Shown: one piece after another, positions 26,487 through 36,237 of the stretch | Numbering within the stretch: position 1 is the stretch's first letter | Layout: every line of letters starts with the position of its first letter | Assembly: GCA_902762905.1 (NCBI GenBank) | Contig: CACWQE010000017.1 | Location: forward strand, 1 to 46,505 | From: an uncultured Lachnospiraceae bacterium | GTDB taxonomy: Bacteria > Bacillota > Clostridia > Lachnospirales > Lachnospiraceae | Reading direction: 5' to 3' | Length of the DNA stretch: 46,505 nt | Made by a program: the position numbers and the translations under genes | Notes under the pieces: model-generated | Databases searched by the model: none | What the model was told of the DNA's origin: nothing | The model's input: the letters and a program-made list of their open reading frames with translations, nothing else

Positions 26487-26679
26487 GGAATATCGTGATG
26501 ATTTAAAGTCTAAGAACGTGGATGAGTTGAATGCAGAGTTAGTAGCTGCTAAGAAGGAATTATTCAATTTGAGATTCCAGAATGCAACAAATCAGTTAGA
26601 GAATACAAGCAGAATTAAAGAGGTTAGAAGAAATATTGCAAGAATTCAGTCAATCATGACTGAGAAGGCAAATGCTTAG
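26476..26679 (+). CDS. rpmC: 50S ribosomal protein L29
   Basis: The 67-residue L29 is near the tunnel exit beside L23. [20 protein letters not shown] and the following [11 protein letters not shown] are diagnostic. I chose the GTG at 26476, 8 bases after AAGGAGG (26461-26467); another GTG at 26467 falls within that ribosome binding site. The start overlaps rplP by 11 bases, implying coupling. Confidence 0.95.
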   Translation: MKTKEYRDDLKSKNVDELNAELVAAKKELFNLRFQNATNQLENTSRIKEVRRNIARIQSIMTEKANA

Positions 26680-26703
26680 TTATCATGAAAGGAGGATTTT
26701 ATT

Positions 26704-26958
26704 GTGGATAGAAATCTAAGAAAAACACGTGTAGGTATCGTAACAAGTGATAAGATGGATAAAACAATTGTTGTTTCAATCATTGATAACGTTAAGCATC
26801 CTCTTTATGGTAAGATCGTAAAGAGAACTTACAAGTTAAAGGCACATGATGAGAACAATGAGTGTCATATCGGCGATAGAGTAAGAGTAATGGAGACAAG
26901 ACCTTTATCTAAGGATAAGAGATGGAGACTTGTAGAAATTATAGAGAAAGCTAAATAA
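26704..26958 (+). CDS. rpsQ: 30S ribosomal protein S17
   Basis: The 84-residue S17 binds 16S rRNA early in assembly. [20 protein letters not shown] and the C-terminal [17 protein letters not shown] are family signatures. It uses a GTG start with GAAAGGAGG upstream. Confidence 0.97.
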   Translation: MDRNLRKTRVGIVTSDKMDKTIVVSIIDNVKHPLYGKIVKRTYKLKAHDENNECHIGDRVRVMETRPLSKDKRWRLVEIIEKAK

Positions 26959-26975
26959 TCAAGGAGGCAAATACA

Positions 26976-27344
26976 ATGGTTCAACAGGAAACAAGACTTA
27001 AAGTTGCTGATAATACCGGAGCAAAAGAGTTACTTTGCATCAGAGTATTAGGCGGATCAACTAGAAGATATGCAAATATCGGAGATATCATCGTTGCCTC
27101 TGTTAAAGATGCAACACCAGGCGGTGTTGTAAAGAAGGGTGACGTTGTTAAGGCTGTTGTTGTCCGTACAAAGAAGGGCGCACGTCGTAAAGATGGTTCT
27201 TATATCAAGTTCGATGAGAATGCAGCAGTCATCATCAAGGATGATTTGAATCCAAGAGGTACTCGTATTTTCGGGCCTGTAGCAAGAGAGCTTAGAGATA
27301 AGAAGTTCATGAAGATCGTTTCATTAGCACCAGAAGTTTTATAA
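26976..27344 (+). CDS. rplN: 50S ribosomal protein L14
   Basis: L14 forms an intersubunit bridge and is the first gene of the classic spc operon segment, though no promoter or terminator separates it from rpsQ here. The 122-residue protein has [20 protein letters not shown] and the conserved loop [27 protein letters not shown] lies upstream. Confidence 0.97.
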   Translation: MVQQETRLKVADNTGAKELLCIRVLGGSTRRYANIGDIIVASVKDATPGGVVKKGDVVKAVVVRTKKGARRKDGSYIKFDENAAVIIKDDLNPRGTRIFGPVARELRDKKFMKIVSLAPEVL

Positions 27345-27356
27345 GGAGGTGTCAGG

Positions 27357-27674
27357 ATGGCAACCAGCAAGATTAAAAAAGACGACTTAGTTCAGGTAAT
27401 CACTGGTAAAGACAAGGGTAAAACCGGTAAGGTATTATCAGTAGATACCAAAAATAATAAAGTATTAGTTGAGGGTGTCAACATGGTTTCAAAGCATTCA
27501 AAGCCAAGTATGACGAATCAGCAGGGTGGTATCATTGAGATGGAAGCACCTATTGATCTTTCTAACGTAATGTATGTTCACAAGGGTAAGCCAGTAAGAA
27601 TTGGTTTCCAGGGTGAGAAGAAGGACAAAGTTCGTGTTGCTAAAGTGAATGGCAAGTTAGAGAAGATTGACTAA
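27357..27674 (+). CDS. rplX: 50S ribosomal protein L24
   Basis: L24 initiates 50S assembly and carries a KOW motif: DLVQVITGKDKGKTGKVLSV. The 105-residue length is normal. AAGGAGGTG precedes the ATG, which lies 12 bases after rplN. Confidence 0.97.
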   Translation: MATSKIKKDDLVQVITGKDKGKTGKVLSVDTKNNKVLVEGVNMVSKHSKPSMTNQQGGIIEMEAPIDLSNVMYVHKGKPVRIGFQGEKKDKVRVAKVNGKLEKID

Positions 27675-27696
27675 TTAAGGAAGGAGGCCGTAGAAG

Positions 27697-28236
27697 TTGA
27701 GTAGATTAAAAGAACAGTACAATAGCGAGATCAAAGACGCTATGGTAAAGAAATTCGGTTATAAGAACGTTATGGAGATTCCTAAGCTTGAGAAGATCGT
27801 TATCAACATGGGTGTTGGTGAAGCGAAGGAAAATCACAAACTTTTAGATACAGCAGTTCAGGATTTAGAGACCATTACAGGTCAGAAGGCAGTTGTTACC
27901 CGTGCAAAGAAGTCTGTCGCAAACTTCAAGTTAAGAGAGGGTATGCCAATTGGATGTAAGGTTACTTTAAGAGGCGAGAGAATGTATGAGTTCGCAGATC
28001 GTTTGATCAATCTTGCATTGCCACGTGTTCGTGACTTTAGAGGTATTAATCCAAACGCATTCGATGGAAGAGGTAACTATGCATTAGGTATCAAGGAGCA
28101 GTTAATTTTCCCTGAAATCGAGTATGATAAGGTAGACAAAGTAAGAGGTATGGATATTATTTTCGTAACTACTGCTAAGACAGACGAGGAAGCTCGCGAG
28201 TTATTAACCTTATTTGGTATGCCATTTAAGAAATAA
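27697..28236 (+). CDS. rplE: 50S ribosomal protein L5
   Basis: L5 binds 5S rRNA in the central protuberance. The 179-residue protein has [19 protein letters not shown] and the C-terminal [20 protein letters not shown]. It uses a rare TTG start, supported by AAGGAGG upstream and by the conserved N-terminus beginning [11 protein letters not shown]. The uncommon start may lower its translation relative to its neighbours. Confidence 0.95.
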   Translation: MSRLKEQYNSEIKDAMVKKFGYKNVMEIPKLEKIVINMGVGEAKENHKLLDTAVQDLETITGQKAVVTRAKKSVANFKLREGMPIGCKVTLRGERMYEFADRLINLALPRVRDFRGINPNAFDGRGNYALGIKEQLIFPEIEYDKVDKVRGMDIIFVTTAKTDEEARELLTLFGMPFKK

Positions 28237-28250
28237 TAGGAGGAAGATTC

Positions 28251-28436
28251 ATGGCTAAGAAAGCAATGGTTGTTAAACAACAACGTAAACAGAAATTCTC
28301 TACTAGAGAATATACTCGTTGTAAAGTTTGTGGACGTCCACATTCAGTGTTAAAGAAATACGGAATCTGCAGAATCTGCTTCCGTGAGTTAGCATACAAG
28401 GGCGAGATCCCAGGCGTTAAGAAAGCAAGCTGGTAG
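28251..28436 (+). CDS. rpsN: 30S ribosomal protein S14, type Z (zinc-binding)
   Basis: At 61 residues this is the short zinc form of S14, with CKVCGRP and CRICFREL forming a four-Cys zinc site. Many Firmicutes also keep a longer zinc-free S14 for zinc limitation, but none is visible in this window. TAGGAGG precedes the start. Confidence 0.97.
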   Translation: MAKKAMVVKQQRKQKFSTREYTRCKVCGRPHSVLKKYGICRICFRELAYKGEIPGVKKASW

Positions 28437-28460
28437 AATTTTTGAAGGAGGTAAATGACA

Positions 28461-28856
28461 ATGACAGATCCAATCGCAGATATGCTTACTAGAATTCGCA
28501 ATGCGAATACTGCTAAACATGATACAGTTGATGTTCCTGCTTCAAAGATGAAAGAAGCAATTGCTAACATTCTTTTAGAAGAAGGTTATATTAAGGCTGT
28601 TGATATTGTTGAAGAAGGTAAATTTAAGACAATCCGTATTACATTAAAGTACGGTAAAGATAAGAATGAGAAGATCATTACTGGTATTAAGAGAATCTCT
28701 AAGCCAGGTCTTCGTGTATATGCTGGCAAGGACGAACTTCCTAAGGTATTAGGTGGTTTAGGTGTTGCTATCATTTCTACAAACAAAGGTGTATTAACTG
28801 ACAAGCAGGCTCGTGAAGCTCAGGTTGGCGGCGAAGTATTAGCATTTGTTTGGTAG
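28461..28856 (+). CDS. rpsH: 30S ribosomal protein S8
   Basis: S8 organises the 16S central domain and in E. coli represses the spc operon. The 131-residue protein begins [20 protein letters not shown] and ends [11 protein letters not shown] chose ATG 28461 because GGAGG (28447-28451) is 9 bases away; the ATG at 28455 is only 3 bases from it. An unusual 165-base spacer follows before rplF. Confidence 0.95.
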   Translation: MTDPIADMLTRIRNANTAKHDTVDVPASKMKEAIANILLEEGYIKAVDIVEEGKFKTIRITLKYGKDKNEKIITGIKRISKPGLRVYAGKDELPKVLGGLGVAIISTNKGVLTDKQAREAQVGGEVLAFVW

Positions 28857-28862
28857 GCAGAG

Positions 28863-28966
28863 AACTTAGCGAAAGCAAGCTGATAAGCGCAGCTTGAGCT
28901 TAGTCGTAGCCATGTCGACGCCCTTAACGAGCGAAGCGAGTTTAGTAGTCGACTAGGCGGAGGGAA
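28863..28966. repeat. Palindromic intercistronic element between rpsH and rplF
   Basis: Two adjacent imperfect hairpins fill this stretch. The first is centred on CAAGCT-N9-AGCTTG with outer CTTAGC/GCTTAG. The second is closed by GTCGAC at both ends with an inner CTTAAC/GTTTAG and a GAGCGAAGCGAG apex. Its GC-rich composition differs from the flanking genes, and it has no coding potential. It looks like a mobile or repeated intergenic palindrome, or an RNA-processing site, inside the spc operon. Whether it recurs in the genome cannot be judged from this window. Confidence 0.6.
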
Positions 28967-29021
28967 TTTAACAGATATTATAACCCCCTTTAAGGGGCAT
29001 AGAATTTAAGGAGGTAACGGC

Positions 29022-29561
29022 ATGTCACGTATCGGAAGAATGCCTATCGCTATACCAGCAGGCGTAACTGTTGATATTGCAGAAAATAATCAAGTGACTG
29101 TAAAAGGACCAAAGGGTACACTTACGAGAGTATTACCAGCGGAAATGGACATTAAGCTTGAGGATGATCATGTAGTTGTAACCAGACCTAATGATTTAAA
29201 GAAGATGAAGTCTTTACATGGTCTTACAAGAACTTTAATTCACAACATGGTAGTTGGTGTAACTGAAGGTTATACAAAGGTATTAGAGGTAAATGGTGTT
29301 GGTTACAGAGCTCAGAAGCAGGGTAAGAAGTTAACATTAAGTTTAGGTTATTCTCACCCAGTAGAGATGGAAGATCCAGAAGGATTAGAGTCTAAGGTAG
29401 ATGGTAACACAATTACCATTTCAGGTATCGATAAAGAAAAAGTTGGCCAGTACGCTGCTGAGATCAGAGAGAAGAGAGCACCGGAACCATATAAGGGTAA
29501 AGGTATCAAGTATGCTGATGAAGTTATCAGACGTAAAGTTGGTAAGACTGGTAAGAAATAA
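29022..29561 (+). CDS. rplF: 50S ribosomal protein L6
   Basis: L6 lies near the factor-binding site and supports the GTPase centre. The 179-residue protein has two similar alpha/beta domains and the C-terminal signature [26 protein letters not shown] precedes the ATG, placed after the palindromic element. Confidence 0.97.
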   Translation: MSRIGRMPIAIPAGVTVDIAENNQVTVKGPKGTLTRVLPAEMDIKLEDDHVVVTRPNDLKKMKSLHGLTRTLIHNMVVGVTEGYTKVLEVNGVGYRAQKQGKKLTLSLGYSHPVEMEDPEGLESKVDGNTITISGIDKEKVGQYAAEIREKRAPEPYKGKGIKYADEVIRRKVGKTGKK

Positions 29562-29578
29562 TTAAAGGAGTGAGATAG

Positions 29579-29947
29579 ATGATTAAGAAAGAGTCAAGAA
29601 GTAAGGTTCGTGCAAAAAAGCACTTAAGAATCCGTAATCGCTTTAGTGGCACTGCTGAGAGACCACGTTTAGCTGTATTTAGAAGTAATAATCATATGTA
29701 CGCTCAAATTATTGATGATACAGTTGGTAATACTTTAGTGTCTGCATCTACAGTACAGAGCGAAGTGAAATCAGAGATCGAGAAGACAAATAATGTGGAT
29801 GCTGCTGCATACTTAGGCAAGGTAATTGCTAAGAAAGCATTAGATAAGGGAATCACAACAGTTGTCTTTGATAGAGGCGGATTTATATATCAGGGTAAAG
29901 TTAAAGCGTTAGCAGATGCAGCTAGAGAAGCTGGTCTGGAATTCTAA
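29579..29947 (+). CDS. rplR: 50S ribosomal protein L18
   Basis: L18 binds 5S rRNA with L5. The 122-residue protein carries [16 protein letters not shown] basic sequence, [20 protein letters not shown] and the C-terminal [24 protein letters not shown] lies upstream of the ATG. Confidence 0.97.
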   Translation: MIKKESRSKVRAKKHLRIRNRFSGTAERPRLAVFRSNNHMYAQIIDDTVGNTLVSASTVQSEVKSEIEKTNNVDAAAYLGKVIAKKALDKGITTVVFDRGGFIYQGKVKALADAAREAGLEF

Positions 29948-29965
29948 TAAGGAGGAAAACAATTT

Positions 29966-30475
29966 ATGAAGCATACTATTATTGATGCTAGTCAGTTAGA
30001 ATTAGAAGAACAGGTAGTTGCCATCAAGCGTGTAACCAAGGTTGTTAAAGGTGGACGTAACATGAGATTTGCTGCGCTTGTAGTTGTTGGTGATAAGAAT
30101 GGTCATGTTGGTGCTGGTATCGGTAAAGCAGCCGAGATTCCAGAAGCTATCCGTAAAGGAAAAGAAGATGCAATTAAGAGTCTTGTAGAAGTTCCAATTA
30201 ACGAGAATGGAAGTATCCCTCATGATTGGACTGGCGTATTCGGAAGTGCATCTGTACTTTTGAAGACATCTCCAGAAGGTACTGGTATCATCGCTGGTGG
30301 TCCTGCACGTAAGGTGTTGGAGCTTGCTGGTTACAAGAATATCCGTACAAAGTCTTTAGGTTCCAATAATAAGCAGAACGTAGTTCTTGCTACAATTAAT
30401 GGACTTACCAATATTAAGACTCCTGAAGAGGTTGCAAAACTTCGTGGAAAATCTGTTCAAGAGATTTTAGGTTAA
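29966..30475 (+). CDS. rpsE: 30S ribosomal protein S5
   Basis: S5 shapes the decoding region and affects translational accuracy. The 169-residue protein has the S5 signature around [20 protein letters not shown] and [27 protein letters not shown] precedes the ATG. rpmD follows after 14 bases. Confidence 0.97.
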   Translation: MKHTIIDASQLELEEQVVAIKRVTKVVKGGRNMRFAALVVVGDKNGHVGAGIGKAAEIPEAIRKGKEDAIKSLVEVPINENGSIPHDWTGVFGSASVLLKTSPEGTGIIAGGPARKVLELAGYKNIRTKSLGSNNKQNVVLATINGLTNIKTPEEVAKLRGKSVQEILG

Positions 30476-30489
30476 GGAGGATTTAGAAA

Positions 30490-30672
30490 ATGGCAGATAA
30501 GGTAAGAGTTACTTTAGTAAAGTCTCCTATCGGAGCAGTTCCAAAACATAAAAAGACTTTGGAAGCATTAGGACTTAGAAAGTTAAATAAGAGTGTTGAG
30601 CTTCCAAACAACGATGCAACCAAGGGAATGGTATTCCAGGTTAAGCATTTAGTAAAGGTAGAAGAGATTTAA
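30490..30672 (+). CDS. rpmD: 50S ribosomal protein L30
   Basis: The 60-residue L30 has the expected RVTLVKSPIGAVPKHKKTLE and LGLRKLNKSVELPN. AAGGAGG precedes the start. Confidence 0.96.
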   Translation: MADKVRVTLVKSPIGAVPKHKKTLEALGLRKLNKSVELPNNDATKGMVFQVKHLVKVEEI

Positions 30673-30701
30673 TAAGATTTGAGATAAGGAGGTGTGCATA
30701 A

Positions 30702-31142
30702 ATGAATTTATCTACATTAAAGCCAGCAGAGGGTTCTAAGCACAGTGATAATTTCAGAAAAGGCCGTGGTCATGGATCTGGAAATGGTAAGACTGCAGGT
30801 AAGGGTCATAAAGGACAGAAGGCTCGTTCAGGAGCTACTAGACCAGGTTTCGAAGGTGGTCAGATGCCTTTGTATAGAAGACTTCCAAAGAGAGGATTTA
30901 CATGTCCAAGCTCAAAGGAAATCGTTGCAATCAATGTTTCTGCATTGAACGCATTTGAGGATGGCACTGAAGTAGGTGTTGAGACATTGATCGGTGCTGG
31001 AATCGTTAGCAATCCTAAGGATGGCGTTAAGATTTTAGGAAATGGTGAGTTAACAAAGAAGCTTACTGTTAAGGCGAATGCATTTAGCGCTTCTGCAGTA
31101 GAGAAAATTGAGGCTCTTGGTGGAAAAGCAGAGGTGATGTAA
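30702..31142 (+). CDS. rplO: 50S ribosomal protein L15
   Basis: The 146-residue late-assembly protein has a Gly/Lys-rich N-terminus ([20 protein letters not shown]) and the conserved [18 protein letters not shown]. secY begins 1 base after its stop, so the genes are coupled. Confidence 0.97.
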   Translation: MNLSTLKPAEGSKHSDNFRKGRGHGSGNGKTAGKGHKGQKARSGATRPGFEGGQMPLYRRLPKRGFTCPSSKEIVAINVSALNAFEDGTEVGVETLIGAGIVSNPKDGVKILGNGELTKKLTVKANAFSASAVEKIEALGGKAEVM

Positions 31143-31143
31143 T

Positions 31144-32457
31144 ATGTTCAAAACCTTAATAAATGCATTCAAGATCGAGCAGTTAAGGAAAAGAATATTT
31201 TACACATTTTGGATTATATTAGTTGTACGTTTGGGGTGTCAATTGCCAATTCCTGGCATTGACGCCGCTCAGGTACAGGCATATTTACAAAGTGTTGTGG
31301 GAAGTTCTTACAGCTTTATTGACTCGTTTACAGGTGGATCATTTCTATCTATGTCAGTATTTGCATTAAGTGTTACACCATACATTACCGCATCCATTAT
31401 CATGCAGTTATTGACCATTGCTATCCCGGCATTGGAAGAGATGCAGCGTGATGGTGAAGATGGAAGAAAAAAGATGAACAAGATTACCCGTTATGTATCG
31501 GTTGGTCTTGCAATCATTGAGAGTGCAGGTCTTTCTATTGGTTTCTCTAGACAGGGTGCACTGACAGACACAAGCGTATTTACAATTCTTACAATTATCG
31601 TAACCCTGACAGCAGGAAGCTGTATCATTATGTGGTTAGGTGAGAGAATCTCAGATAAGGGTATTGGTAATGGTATTTCCATTATCTTGTTGATCAATAT
31701 TGTATCCCGTATGCCAAATGATTTCTCTAATCTTTACATCATGTTTGTAAAGGGTAAAGATATTGTACAGTCTGTAATTGCAGTTTGTATTATTGTAGCA
31801 GTTGTAATTGGTACAACAATTCTTGTTATCATATTACAGGATGCTGAGAGAAGAATTCCAGTACAGTATTCAAAGAAAGTACAGGGTAGAAAGATGGCTG
31901 GTGGACAGTCAAGCTACATACCTCTTAAGGTGAATACCGCAGGAGTTATTCCAATTATCTTTGCAAGTTCACTGTTGTCTGTTCCTTCTATTATTATTAA
32001 TCTGTTCAATATGAACGTTGGAACAACTGCACAGAAGATTATGCAGGGATTGAATCAGAATTACTGGTTTAATGCTGAATATCCATGGGCATCTGTTGGA
32101 TTGATCATTTACATTGTTTTGAATATTATCTTTGCTTATTTCTATACTTCCATTACTTTTAATCCAATGGAAGTAGCAAATAATATGAAAAAGAGTGGTG
32201 GATTTATCCCAGGTATCCGTCCGGGTAAGGCAACACAGGATTACTTGAATAAGATTCTTAACTATATTGTTTTGATCGGTGTAATTGGATTGTTGATCGT
32301 TGCATTGATTCCAATTTTCTTCAACGGTGCATTCAAAGCGGATGTTTCCTTTGGAGGTACTTCATTGATCATTATCGTAGGAGTTATCCTTGAGACAATG
32401 AAACAGTTAGAGTCACAGATGTTAGTACGCAATTATTCTGGATTCCTGAATAATTAA
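31144..32457 (+). CDS. secY: Preprotein translocase subunit SecY
   Basis: SecY is the channel of the Sec machinery that exports unfolded proteins and inserts membrane proteins. The 437-residue protein has ten predicted transmembrane segments. Conserved parts include GIDAAQVQAYL near the first periplasmic region, the plug region FTGGSFLSMSVFALSVTPYI, and the cytoplasmic loop EDAERRIPVQYSKK-type sequence. The C-terminus ends LVRNYSGFLNN, as is usual. It has no separate strong ribosome binding site beyond AGAGGTGATG, fitting coupling to rplO. Confidence 0.97.
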   Translation: MFKTLINAFKIEQLRKRIFYTFWIILVVRLGCQLPIPGIDAAQVQAYLQSVVGSSYSFIDSFTGGSFLSMSVFALSVTPYITASIIMQLLTIAIPALEEMQRDGEDGRKKMNKITRYVSVGLAIIESAGLSIGFSRQGALTDTSVFTILTIIVTLTAGSCIIMWLGERISDKGIGNGISIILLINIVSRMPNDFSNLYIMFVKGKDIVQSVIAVCIIVAVVIGTTILVIILQDAERRIPVQYSKKVQGRKMAGGQSSYIPLKVNTAGVIPIIFASSLLSVPSIIINLFNMNVGTTAQKIMQGLNQNYWFNAEYPWASVGLIIYIVLNIIFAYFYTSITFNPMEVANNMKKSGGFIPGIRPGKATQDYLNKILNYIVLIGVIGLLIVALIPIFFNGAFKADVSFGGTSLIIIVGVILETMKQLESQMLVRNYSGFLNN

Positions 32458-32468
32458 ATATAAGAAAC

Positions 32469-32509
32469 ACGAAAACTGCGTTTATTGGATAAATAGGCGC
32501 AGCTTTCGT
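32469..32509 (+). other. secY-adk intergenic hairpin
   Basis: ACGAAA (32469-32474) pairs with TTTCGT (32504-32509) and CTGCG (32476-32480) with CGCAG (32498-32502), with an upper TTTAT/ATAAA stem. No T-run follows, so it is probably a processing or attenuation element rather than a full terminator. Confidence 0.5.
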
Positions 32510-32550
32510 ACGTTCATAGAGAAGATTTCATATAAAAGGAGGAAGAGGTT

Positions 32551-33195
32551 ATGAAGATTATCATGTTAGGAGCGCCTGGAGCAGGTAAAGGAACACAGGC
32601 AAAAATGATTGCAGCAAAGTACAATATCCCACACATTTCAACAGGTGATATTTTCCGTGCCAACATTAAGAATGGTACAGAACTTGGTGCTAAGGCGAAA
32701 GAGTACATGGACAAGGGATTACTTGTACCAGATGAGTTGGTAGTAGATCTTGTGATCGATCGATTCAAAGAGCCTGATTGTAAGAATGGATATGTGTTAG
32801 ATGGTTTCCCAAGAACCATTCCACAGGCAGAAGCATTAGATAAAGCTTTGACAGCAATCGGGGAAAGCGTTGACTATGCGATCAATGTAGAAGTTCCAGA
32901 TGAGAATATCGTTCGCAGAATGGGTGGCAGACGTGCATGTGTAGGTTGTGGAGCAACTTATCATATTGTATATAGCCCGACCAAAGTAGAGGGTAAATGT
33001 GATACATGTGGTGGTGATCTGATCATTCGTGATGATGACAAGCCGGAGACTGTTCAGAACAGACTTGCAGTATATCATGAGCAGACACAGCCATTGATTG
33101 ATTATTATACAAACAAAGGAATTATTGCTGAGGTAGACGGAACACAGGATATGAATGATGTCTTTGCAGCAATCGTTAAGATTTTAGGTGAATAA
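32551..33195 (+). CDS. adk: Adenylate kinase (zinc-binding long form)
   Basis: The enzyme interconverts ATP plus AMP with two ADP. The P-loop GAPGAGKGT spans residues 7-15. The AMP-binding region includes HISTGDIFR and [13 protein letters not shown]. The LID domain has CVGCGATYH and CDTCGG, a four-Cys zinc site typical of Gram-positive Adk. At 214 residues it is full length. AGGAGGAAG precedes the start; map follows after 2 bases. Confidence 0.97.
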   Translation: MKIIMLGAPGAGKGTQAKMIAAKYNIPHISTGDIFRANIKNGTELGAKAKEYMDKGLLVPDELVVDLVIDRFKEPDCKNGYVLDGFPRTIPQAEALDKALTAIGESVDYAINVEVPDENIVRRMGGRRACVGCGATYHIVYSPTKVEGKCDTCGGDLIIRDDDKPETVQNRLAVYHEQTQPLIDYYTNKGIIAEVDGTQDMNDVFAAIVKILGE

Positions 33196-33197
33196 CA

Positions 33198-33965
33198 ATG
33201 GCAGTTTCAATTAAGTCTAGTGCAGAAATTGAACTCATGCGTGAGGCGGGAAGAATTCTCGCCATCACACATGATGAACTTGCAAAGCAAGTGAAACCGG
33301 GTATGTCCACATTGGAGGTAGACCGGATTGGAGAAGAGATTATCAGAAGTTATGGATGTATCCCATCTTTTCTGAATTATAATGGATATCCAGCTTCGAT
33401 TTGTGTTTCAATCAATGAAGAAGTTGTACATGGTATCCCAAATGAACATCGGATCATACAGGAGGATGATATTGTAAGTTTGGACGCAGGTGTTATATAC
33501 AAAGGATATCATTCTGATGCGGCAAGAACTTTAATTATGCCGGCTGTGTCGGATGAAGTGAAGAAACTGGTGGAAGTAACAAAACAATCATTTTTTGAAG
33601 GTATCAAACAGGCGGTTGCTGGCAATCATATAGTTGATATTGGAAGAGCAGTTCAGAAGTATGCAGAGTCCTATGGATATTCGGTCGTGAGAGATCTGGT
33701 TGGTCATGGAGTAGGATCTAAGCTGCATGAAGAACCGGAAGTTCCAAACTTTGGCGGACTTCGAAGAGGTATGAAGCTTCGCCCAGGTATGACGATTGCG
33801 GTAGAACCAATGATTAACATGGGCGTATACGATGTGTACTGGGAAGATGATGACTGGACCGTCGTAACAATGGATGGCATGCCATCTGCGCATTATGAGA
33901 ATACCATTCTAATAACAGAGGGAGAACCAGAGATTCTTTCACAGGCTCCCGGCATTGCACTATAA
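33198..33965 (+). CDS. map: Methionine aminopeptidase, type I
   Basis: The enzyme removes the initiator Met from nascent proteins using two metal ions. The metal ligands appear in SLDAGVIYKGYHSDAARTL (two Asp), GHGVGSKLHEEPEVPNFG (His), VEPMIN (Glu) and a final Glu near the C-terminus (ENTILITEGEPE). At 255 residues it is a type Ia enzyme with no zinc-finger extension. It starts 2 bases after adk with only a weak ribosome binding site, suggesting coupling. Confidence 0.96.
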   Translation: MAVSIKSSAEIELMREAGRILAITHDELAKQVKPGMSTLEVDRIGEEIIRSYGCIPSFLNYNGYPASICVSINEEVVHGIPNEHRIIQEDDIVSLDAGVIYKGYHSDAARTLIMPAVSDEVKKLVEVTKQSFFEGIKQAVAGNHIVDIGRAVQKYAESYGYSVVRDLVGHGVGSKLHEEPEVPNFGGLRRGMKLRPGMTIAVEPMINMGVYDVYWEDDDWTVVTMDGMPSAHYENTILITEGEPEILSQAPGIAL

Positions 33966-34030
33966 TATAGAAGAAACAGTGCAATATGCAAAGAGTCATA
34001 TGAGATTATAAAACAGGAGGATTTGTAGAT

Positions 34031-34249
34031 ATGTCAAAGGCAGATGTAATTGAGATTGAAGGAACTGTAGTAGAGAAGTTGCCAAATGCAATGTTCAAAG
34101 TAGAATTGGAAAATGGTCATGAAGTATTAGCACATATCAGTGGAAAGCTTAGAATGAACTATATTAAAATTTTACCTGGTGATAAGGTTACGTTGGAATT
34201 ATCTCCGTATGATCTGACCAAGGGTCGTATTAAATGGAGAGAAAAGTAA
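34031..34249 (+). CDS. infA: Translation initiation factor IF-1
   Basis: The 72-residue S1-fold protein occupies the A site during initiation. [20 protein letters not shown] and the C-terminal [17 protein letters not shown] are diagnostic. CAGGAGG precedes the start. In many relatives a small KOW-domain protein lies between map and infA; the 65-base gap here holds none. Confidence 0.97.
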   Translation: MSKADVIEIEGTVVEKLPNAMFKVELENGHEVLAHISGKLRMNYIKILPGDKVTLELSPYDLTKGRIKWREK

Positions 34250-34288
34250 GAAATCTGTAAATTTTTTCATATTTATCGAAAAAATTAC

Positions 34289-34317
34289 TTGCAATGAAAA
34301 GGCATAGATGATAGAAT
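34289..34317 (+). promoter_or_regulatory. Internal promoter before rpmJ
   Basis: TTGCAA (34289-34294) and TAGAAT (34312-34317) are 17 bases apart, about 63 bases before rpmJ. It could boost transcription of rpmJ and the alpha operon independently of the S10 promoter. Confidence 0.55.
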
Positions 34318-34379
34318 AGTTATTCGTAGCGGACTTTTTACAGAAAAGTTGGCGAACCGTTTTGAAAGGAGAGATTTTA

Positions 34380-34493
34380 ATGAAGGTTAGAGCATCCGTA
34401 AAACCAATTTGCGATAAGTGCAAAATCATTAAAAGAAAAGGTAGTATCAGAGTTATCTGTGAGAACCCAAAGCATAAGCAGAGACAGGGATAA
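34380..34493 (+). CDS. rpmJ: 50S ribosomal protein L36
   Basis: This 37-residue protein has the sequence pattern [20 protein letters not shown] with Cys11, Cys14, Cys27 and His32 forming the zinc site, so it is the zinc-binding L36 type. GAAAGGAGAG precedes the ATG. Confidence 0.97.
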   Translation: MKVRASVKPICDKCKIIKRKGSIRVICENPKHKQRQG

Positions 34494-34776
34494 TATGATG
34501 ATAGCCCATCAGTAACCCAGAATGCTTAGTAACCAAAGTAGCACTGTATTCCCAGTGTGAAGTTCCTTCTATATTATCATTATTAATATGGAAGATGATT
34601 TTTGAAAGCGGCTGTAGTATAGGTTGTCATTAGCCTATGCAACATATCAATAGAATGGATACTGAAAGTAACACGTATGCATTTCACCCGTTTGTTATGA
34701 TACATACGGATACGTCAAGGCTTACAGATATTCACAAGGAAGAAAAAGTATTAATTTATGGAGGTGCACAGTCACA
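34494..34776 (+). ncRNA. Alpha-operon leader region upstream of rpsM (candidate cis-regulatory RNA)
   Basis: This 283-base stretch has no coding potential. It can form CACTG-TATTCC-CAGTG near 34549-34564, ATAGG (34619-34623) with CCTAT (34634-34638), and CGTATG (34674-34679) with CATACG (34703-34708), then GGAGGTG before rpsM. S4 represses the alpha operon in E. coli through a pseudoknot leader; a comparable function here is possible but the fold cannot be matched by eye. No clear promoter is visible inside it. Confidence 0.45.
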
Positions 34777-35145
34777 ATGGCTCGTATTTCAGGTGTAGAT
34801 TTACCAAGAGAAAAACGTATTGAGATCGGTCTTACTTACATTTATGGTATCGGACTTACATCATCTCAGCGTATTTTAAAAGAAGCAAATGTTAATCCTG
34901 ATACCCGTGTTCGTGATTTAACTGATGATGAGGTTAAGAGAATCAGTGAGATCATCAATGAGACACAGGTGGTAGAAGGTGATTTACGTAGAGAGATCGC
35001 TTTGAATATTAAGCGTTTACAGGAGATCGGTTGTTACCGTGGTAAACGTCATAGACAGGGCTTGCCAGTTCGTGGTCAGAAGACTAAGACAAACGCAAGA
35101 ACACGTAAGGGTCCTAAGAGAACCGTTGCAAATAAGAAGAAGTAA
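34777..35145 (+). CDS. rpsM: 30S ribosomal protein S13
   Basis: S13 contacts the 50S subunit and P-site tRNA from the head. The 122-residue protein has [20 protein letters not shown], an H2TH-type region with [12 protein letters not shown], and the C-terminal [26 protein letters not shown] precedes the start. Confidence 0.97.
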   Translation: MARISGVDLPREKRIEIGLTYIYGIGLTSSQRILKEANVNPDTRVRDLTDDEVKRISEIINETQVVEGDLRREIALNIKRLQEIGCYRGKRHRQGLPVRGQKTKTNARTRKGPKRTVANKKK

Positions 35146-35192
35146 TTTGGATAGATTAGATTTTATTTATTATTAGCAGGAGGTTTAGTTTA

Positions 35193-35585
35193 ATGGCTAA
35201 AGTTACAAAAAAAGTGACGAAGAAGCGTGTTAAGAAGAACGTTGAGCACGGTCAGGCACACATTCAGTCATCTTTTAATAATACAATTGTTACATTAACC
35301 GATAATGAAGGTAATGCACTTTCATGGGCAAGTGCTGGTGAGTTAGGATTTAAAGGTTCTAAGAAGTCAACTCCTTACGCAGCACAGATGGCAGCAGAGA
35401 CTGCAACTAAGGCAGCTCTTATTCACGGTTTGAAGAAGGTTGACGTTATGGTTAAGGGACCAGGTTCTGGTCGTGAGGCAGCAATTCGTGCGCTTCAGGC
35501 AGCAGGTCTTGAAGTATTGAGTATTCGTGACGTGACTCCAGTTCCACATAATGGATGTCGTCCACCAAAACGTAGAAGAGTGTAA
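35193..35585 (+). CDS. rpsK: 30S ribosomal protein S11
   Basis: The 130-residue platform protein has [40 protein letters not shown] and the C-terminal [23 protein letters not shown] precedes the ATG. Confidence 0.97.
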   Translation: MAKVTKKVTKKRVKKNVEHGQAHIQSSFNNTIVTLTDNEGNALSWASAGELGFKGSKKSTPYAAQMAAETATKAALIHGLKKVDVMVKGPGSGREAAIRALQAAGLEVLSIRDVTPVPHNGCRPPKRRRV

Positions 35586-35601
35586 TAGGAGGTACAATTA
35601 G

Positions 35602-36195
35602 ATGGCAGTAGATAGAACCCCAGTTCTTAAGAGATGCAGATCTTTAGGTATGGAGCCTCAAGTTCTTGGAATTGATAAGAAGTCAAATAGACAGTTAGTT
35701 AGAGCAAATAGAAAGATGAGCGAGTATGGTTTACAGCTTCGTGAGAAACAGAAAGCTAAGTTCATCTATGGCGTATTAGAGAAACCTTTCCGTAATCTTT
35801 ACGCAACTGCAGAGAGAATGAAAGGATTAACAGGTCCGAACTTAATGGTTCTCTTAGAGTGCAGATTAGATAACGTTGTATATCGTTTAGGTTTCGCTAG
35901 AACTCGTAAAGAAGCTAGACAGATCGTTGATCATAAGCATGTATTAGTAAATGGTAAGCGTGTGAATATCCCTTCTTACAGAGTAAAGGCTGGAGATAAG
36001 ATTGAGATCCGCGAGAAGAGCAAATCTTTACAGAGATACAAAGACATTTTAGAGGTTACAGCAGGAAGATTAGTTCCAGCATGGTTAGAGTCTGATCAGG
36101 AGAACCTTTGCGGTACTGTTACAGAGTTACCATTAAGAGAGCAGATTGATGTTCCTGTTAATGAAACACTTATCGTCGAGTTATATTCTAAGTAG
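35602..36195 (+). CDS. rpsD: 30S ribosomal protein S4
   Basis: S4 nucleates 16S rRNA folding and in E. coli represses the alpha operon. The 197-residue protein has the S4 RNA-binding domain with [20 protein letters not shown] and [15 protein letters not shown]. It lacks the zinc-binding N-terminal cysteine cluster beyond a single Cys (KRCRSLGME). TAGGAGGTAC precedes the start. In many Firmicutes rpsD is elsewhere; here it is in the alpha operon. Confidence 0.97.
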   Translation: MAVDRTPVLKRCRSLGMEPQVLGIDKKSNRQLVRANRKMSEYGLQLREKQKAKFIYGVLEKPFRNLYATAERMKGLTGPNLMVLLECRLDNVVYRLGFARTRKEARQIVDHKHVLVNGKRVNIPSYRVKAGDKIEIREKSKSLQRYKDILEVTAGRLVPAWLESDQENLCGTVTELPLREQIDVPVNETLIVELYSK

Positions 36196-36237
36196 TCAAT
36201 AATCGGTAGATTATGAAACCTAAAGGAGGTTCCGAAC

